49,915 bases of DNA from Lachnospiraceae bacterium. GTDB lineage: Bacteria; Bacillota; Clostridia; Lachnospirales; Lachnospiraceae. Made by a program: the position numbers and the translations under genes. The notes under the pieces were generated by a model. That model was not told where the DNA came from, ran no database searches, and was given only the letters and a program-made list of their open reading frames with translations. Positions 48,930 through 49,915 of the stretch are shown one piece after another (position 1 is the first letter of the stretch; every line of letters starts with the position of its first letter). Location of the stretch: assembly GCA_015057455.1 (NCBI GenBank), contig SVEH01000004.1, positions 1-49,915 on the forward strand. Direction: 5' to 3'.

Positions 48930-49889
48930 ATGACAAAGAAAATAATAGCTTGGTGTAAGAATAATAAGATGAAAACAATAGTTTCAAGTTTAATAGTTAT
49001 AATTCTAATTATTATGGCATTTTCATCACCTAATAAGGCACAGTTTGAAAATAATATTCCTAAGGAATTTAAGAATCTTGAAGCTAGAATTGTAAAAAAA
49101 CCAGTGTATTTAGATTATGTAATTGTATCAGGTTACTATCAAAATAAAAAAATAAGTTCAGTCAAGGCAGAAAGTGTAGAATATATTGGATTATTTGGAA
49201 AAGTAATTGAAGTTAAGGAAGGTTCTAGCGAAGAATTTATATTTGATTGTATGAAGTGGCTTCCATCACTTATAGAAGGAGCTAAAATAACTATAAGTTT
49301 AACAATTGTTACAACAATTTTAGGTATGCTTATAGGTGCAATTTTTGCGTTAGGAAAAATGTCAAAAATACCAGGTATAACACATTTTTGTAGAGCATAT
49401 ATATTCTTCTTTAGAGGAACACCTCTTCTTATGCAATTAATGTTTATATATTATAGTTTGCCATTAATTAATCCTAATTTTGCAATTCAAGATAGATTTT
49501 TGGCAGCTGCTATAGCTTTTGGTTTGAATTCAGCAGCTTATTGCGCAGAATTAATTAGAGCGGCTATAGAATCAATAGATAAAGGACAATTTGAAGTTGC
49601 AAAGGCATTGGGATTTACTTATGGACAGACAATGAGAAAAATTATTATTCCCCAAACATATAAAAGACTTGTGCCTCCATTTGCAAATGAGTTTATTATG
49701 ATATTAAAGGATGCATCATTAACATCAATAATAGCATTGCAAGATTTATCTAAGGTTACAACAGCAATACAATCATCTAGTTCAAAATATACAGTATTTA
49801 TACCATCAATGATAATATACCTTGTTATTACAGGAGTATTTTCAAAGCTATTTGAATGTATAGAAAAGAAATATTCAGTGTATGAGTAA
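48930..49889 (+). CDS. Amino-acid ABC transporter permease
   Basis: 319 residues. The C-terminal ~200 residues are a standard HisM-type permease: LPSLIEGAKITISLT, FFRGTPLLMQL and the ATPase-contacting EAA loop (IDKGQFEVAKALGFTYGQTM). The N-terminal ~115 residues are unusual: one membrane segment (~18-33) and a mostly extracytoplasmic domain. The ATPase gene is not in the window and may follow. Confidence 0.9.
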   Translation: MTKKIIAWCKNNKMKTIVSSLIVIILIIMAFSSPNKAQFENNIPKEFKNLEARIVKKPVYLDYVIVSGYYQNKKISSVKAESVEYIGLFGKVIEVKEGSSEEFIFDCMKWLPSLIEGAKITISLTIVTTILGMLIGAIFALGKMSKIPGITHFCRAYIFFFRGTPLLMQLMFIYYSLPLINPNFAIQDRFLAAAIAFGLNSAAYCAELIRAAIESIDKGQFEVAKALGFTYGQTMRKIIIPQTYKRLVPPFANEFIMILKDASLTSIIALQDLSKVTTAIQSSSSKYTVFIPSMIIYLVITGVFSKLFECIEKKYSVYE

Positions 49890-49915
49890 AAGGTTATAGA
49901 ATAACATGTGAAAAG

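Noticed and set aside
1..49915. tRNA, rRNA and insertion sequences
   Set aside because: No cloverleaf, rRNA segment, transposase or terminal inverted repeat was recognised by eye.

Overview
The window is AT-rich DNA with strong AGGAGG-type ribosome sites, heavy AGA/ATA codon use and intrinsic terminators. This points to a low-GC Gram-positive anaerobe of the class Clostridia, probably a Lachnospirales-type gut bacterium. Gene families support this: a GGGtGRT-family Fe-S operon, a DUF1385 protein, chemoreceptors without periplasmic domains, and HK97-like siphophage genes. The species cannot be named from the sequence alone.

Layout. (1) 1-7.8 kb, host: a membrane chemoreceptor, a DUF1385 membrane protein with a left-handed beta-helix protein, two tandem exported DUF6973-type paralogues, and a two-gene operon (NifU-like scaffold plus GGGtGRT protein). 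(2) 7.74-43.2 kb, a complete prophage of about 35.4 kb. It sits in the 3' end of the GGGtGRT gene. A 14-bp core is repeated at 7741-7754 and 43185-43198; the phage supplies a replacement C-terminus on the left, and the displaced host gene end remains on the right. (3) 43.2-49.9 kb, host: two more chemoreceptor-like proteins with altered signalling tips, a lysozyme-like protein that has lost its catalytic residues, and an amino-acid ABC transporter (binding protein and permease).

Prophage modules, left to right. Lysogeny genes lie on the minus strand: integrase, a voltage-gated-type K+ channel and a CI-like repressor. A divergent early promoter drives a Cro-like protein and an excisionase-like protein, with three related 17-bp operators. 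The early and replication region holds an HUH-type replication protein, a VRR-NUC nuclease, MazG-like, YopX and SpoVG homologues, a metallopeptidase and many small proteins. A sigma-region-4-like late regulator is followed directly by eight perfectly phased 10-bp repeats. The late genes are HNH, terminases, portal, protease, capsid, connectors, major tail protein, tail chaperones joined by a -1 frameshift, tape measure, Dit, Tal-like protein and receptor-binding protein. After a terminator come holin, a LemA-like protein with a membrane partner, and a GH24 endolysin.

The most striking system is a complete diversity-generating retroelement (DGR) at 36.5-40.1 kb. It has a tail-fibre-like target ending in a 136-bp variable repeat, a GC-rich hairpin just downstream, an Avd gene, a matching 136-bp template repeat and a DGR-type reverse transcriptase. 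Template and variable repeats differ at 18 positions, and every one is an adenine in the template. The phage is therefore inferred to rewrite the tip of its receptor-binding protein by adenine-specific mutagenic retrohoming.
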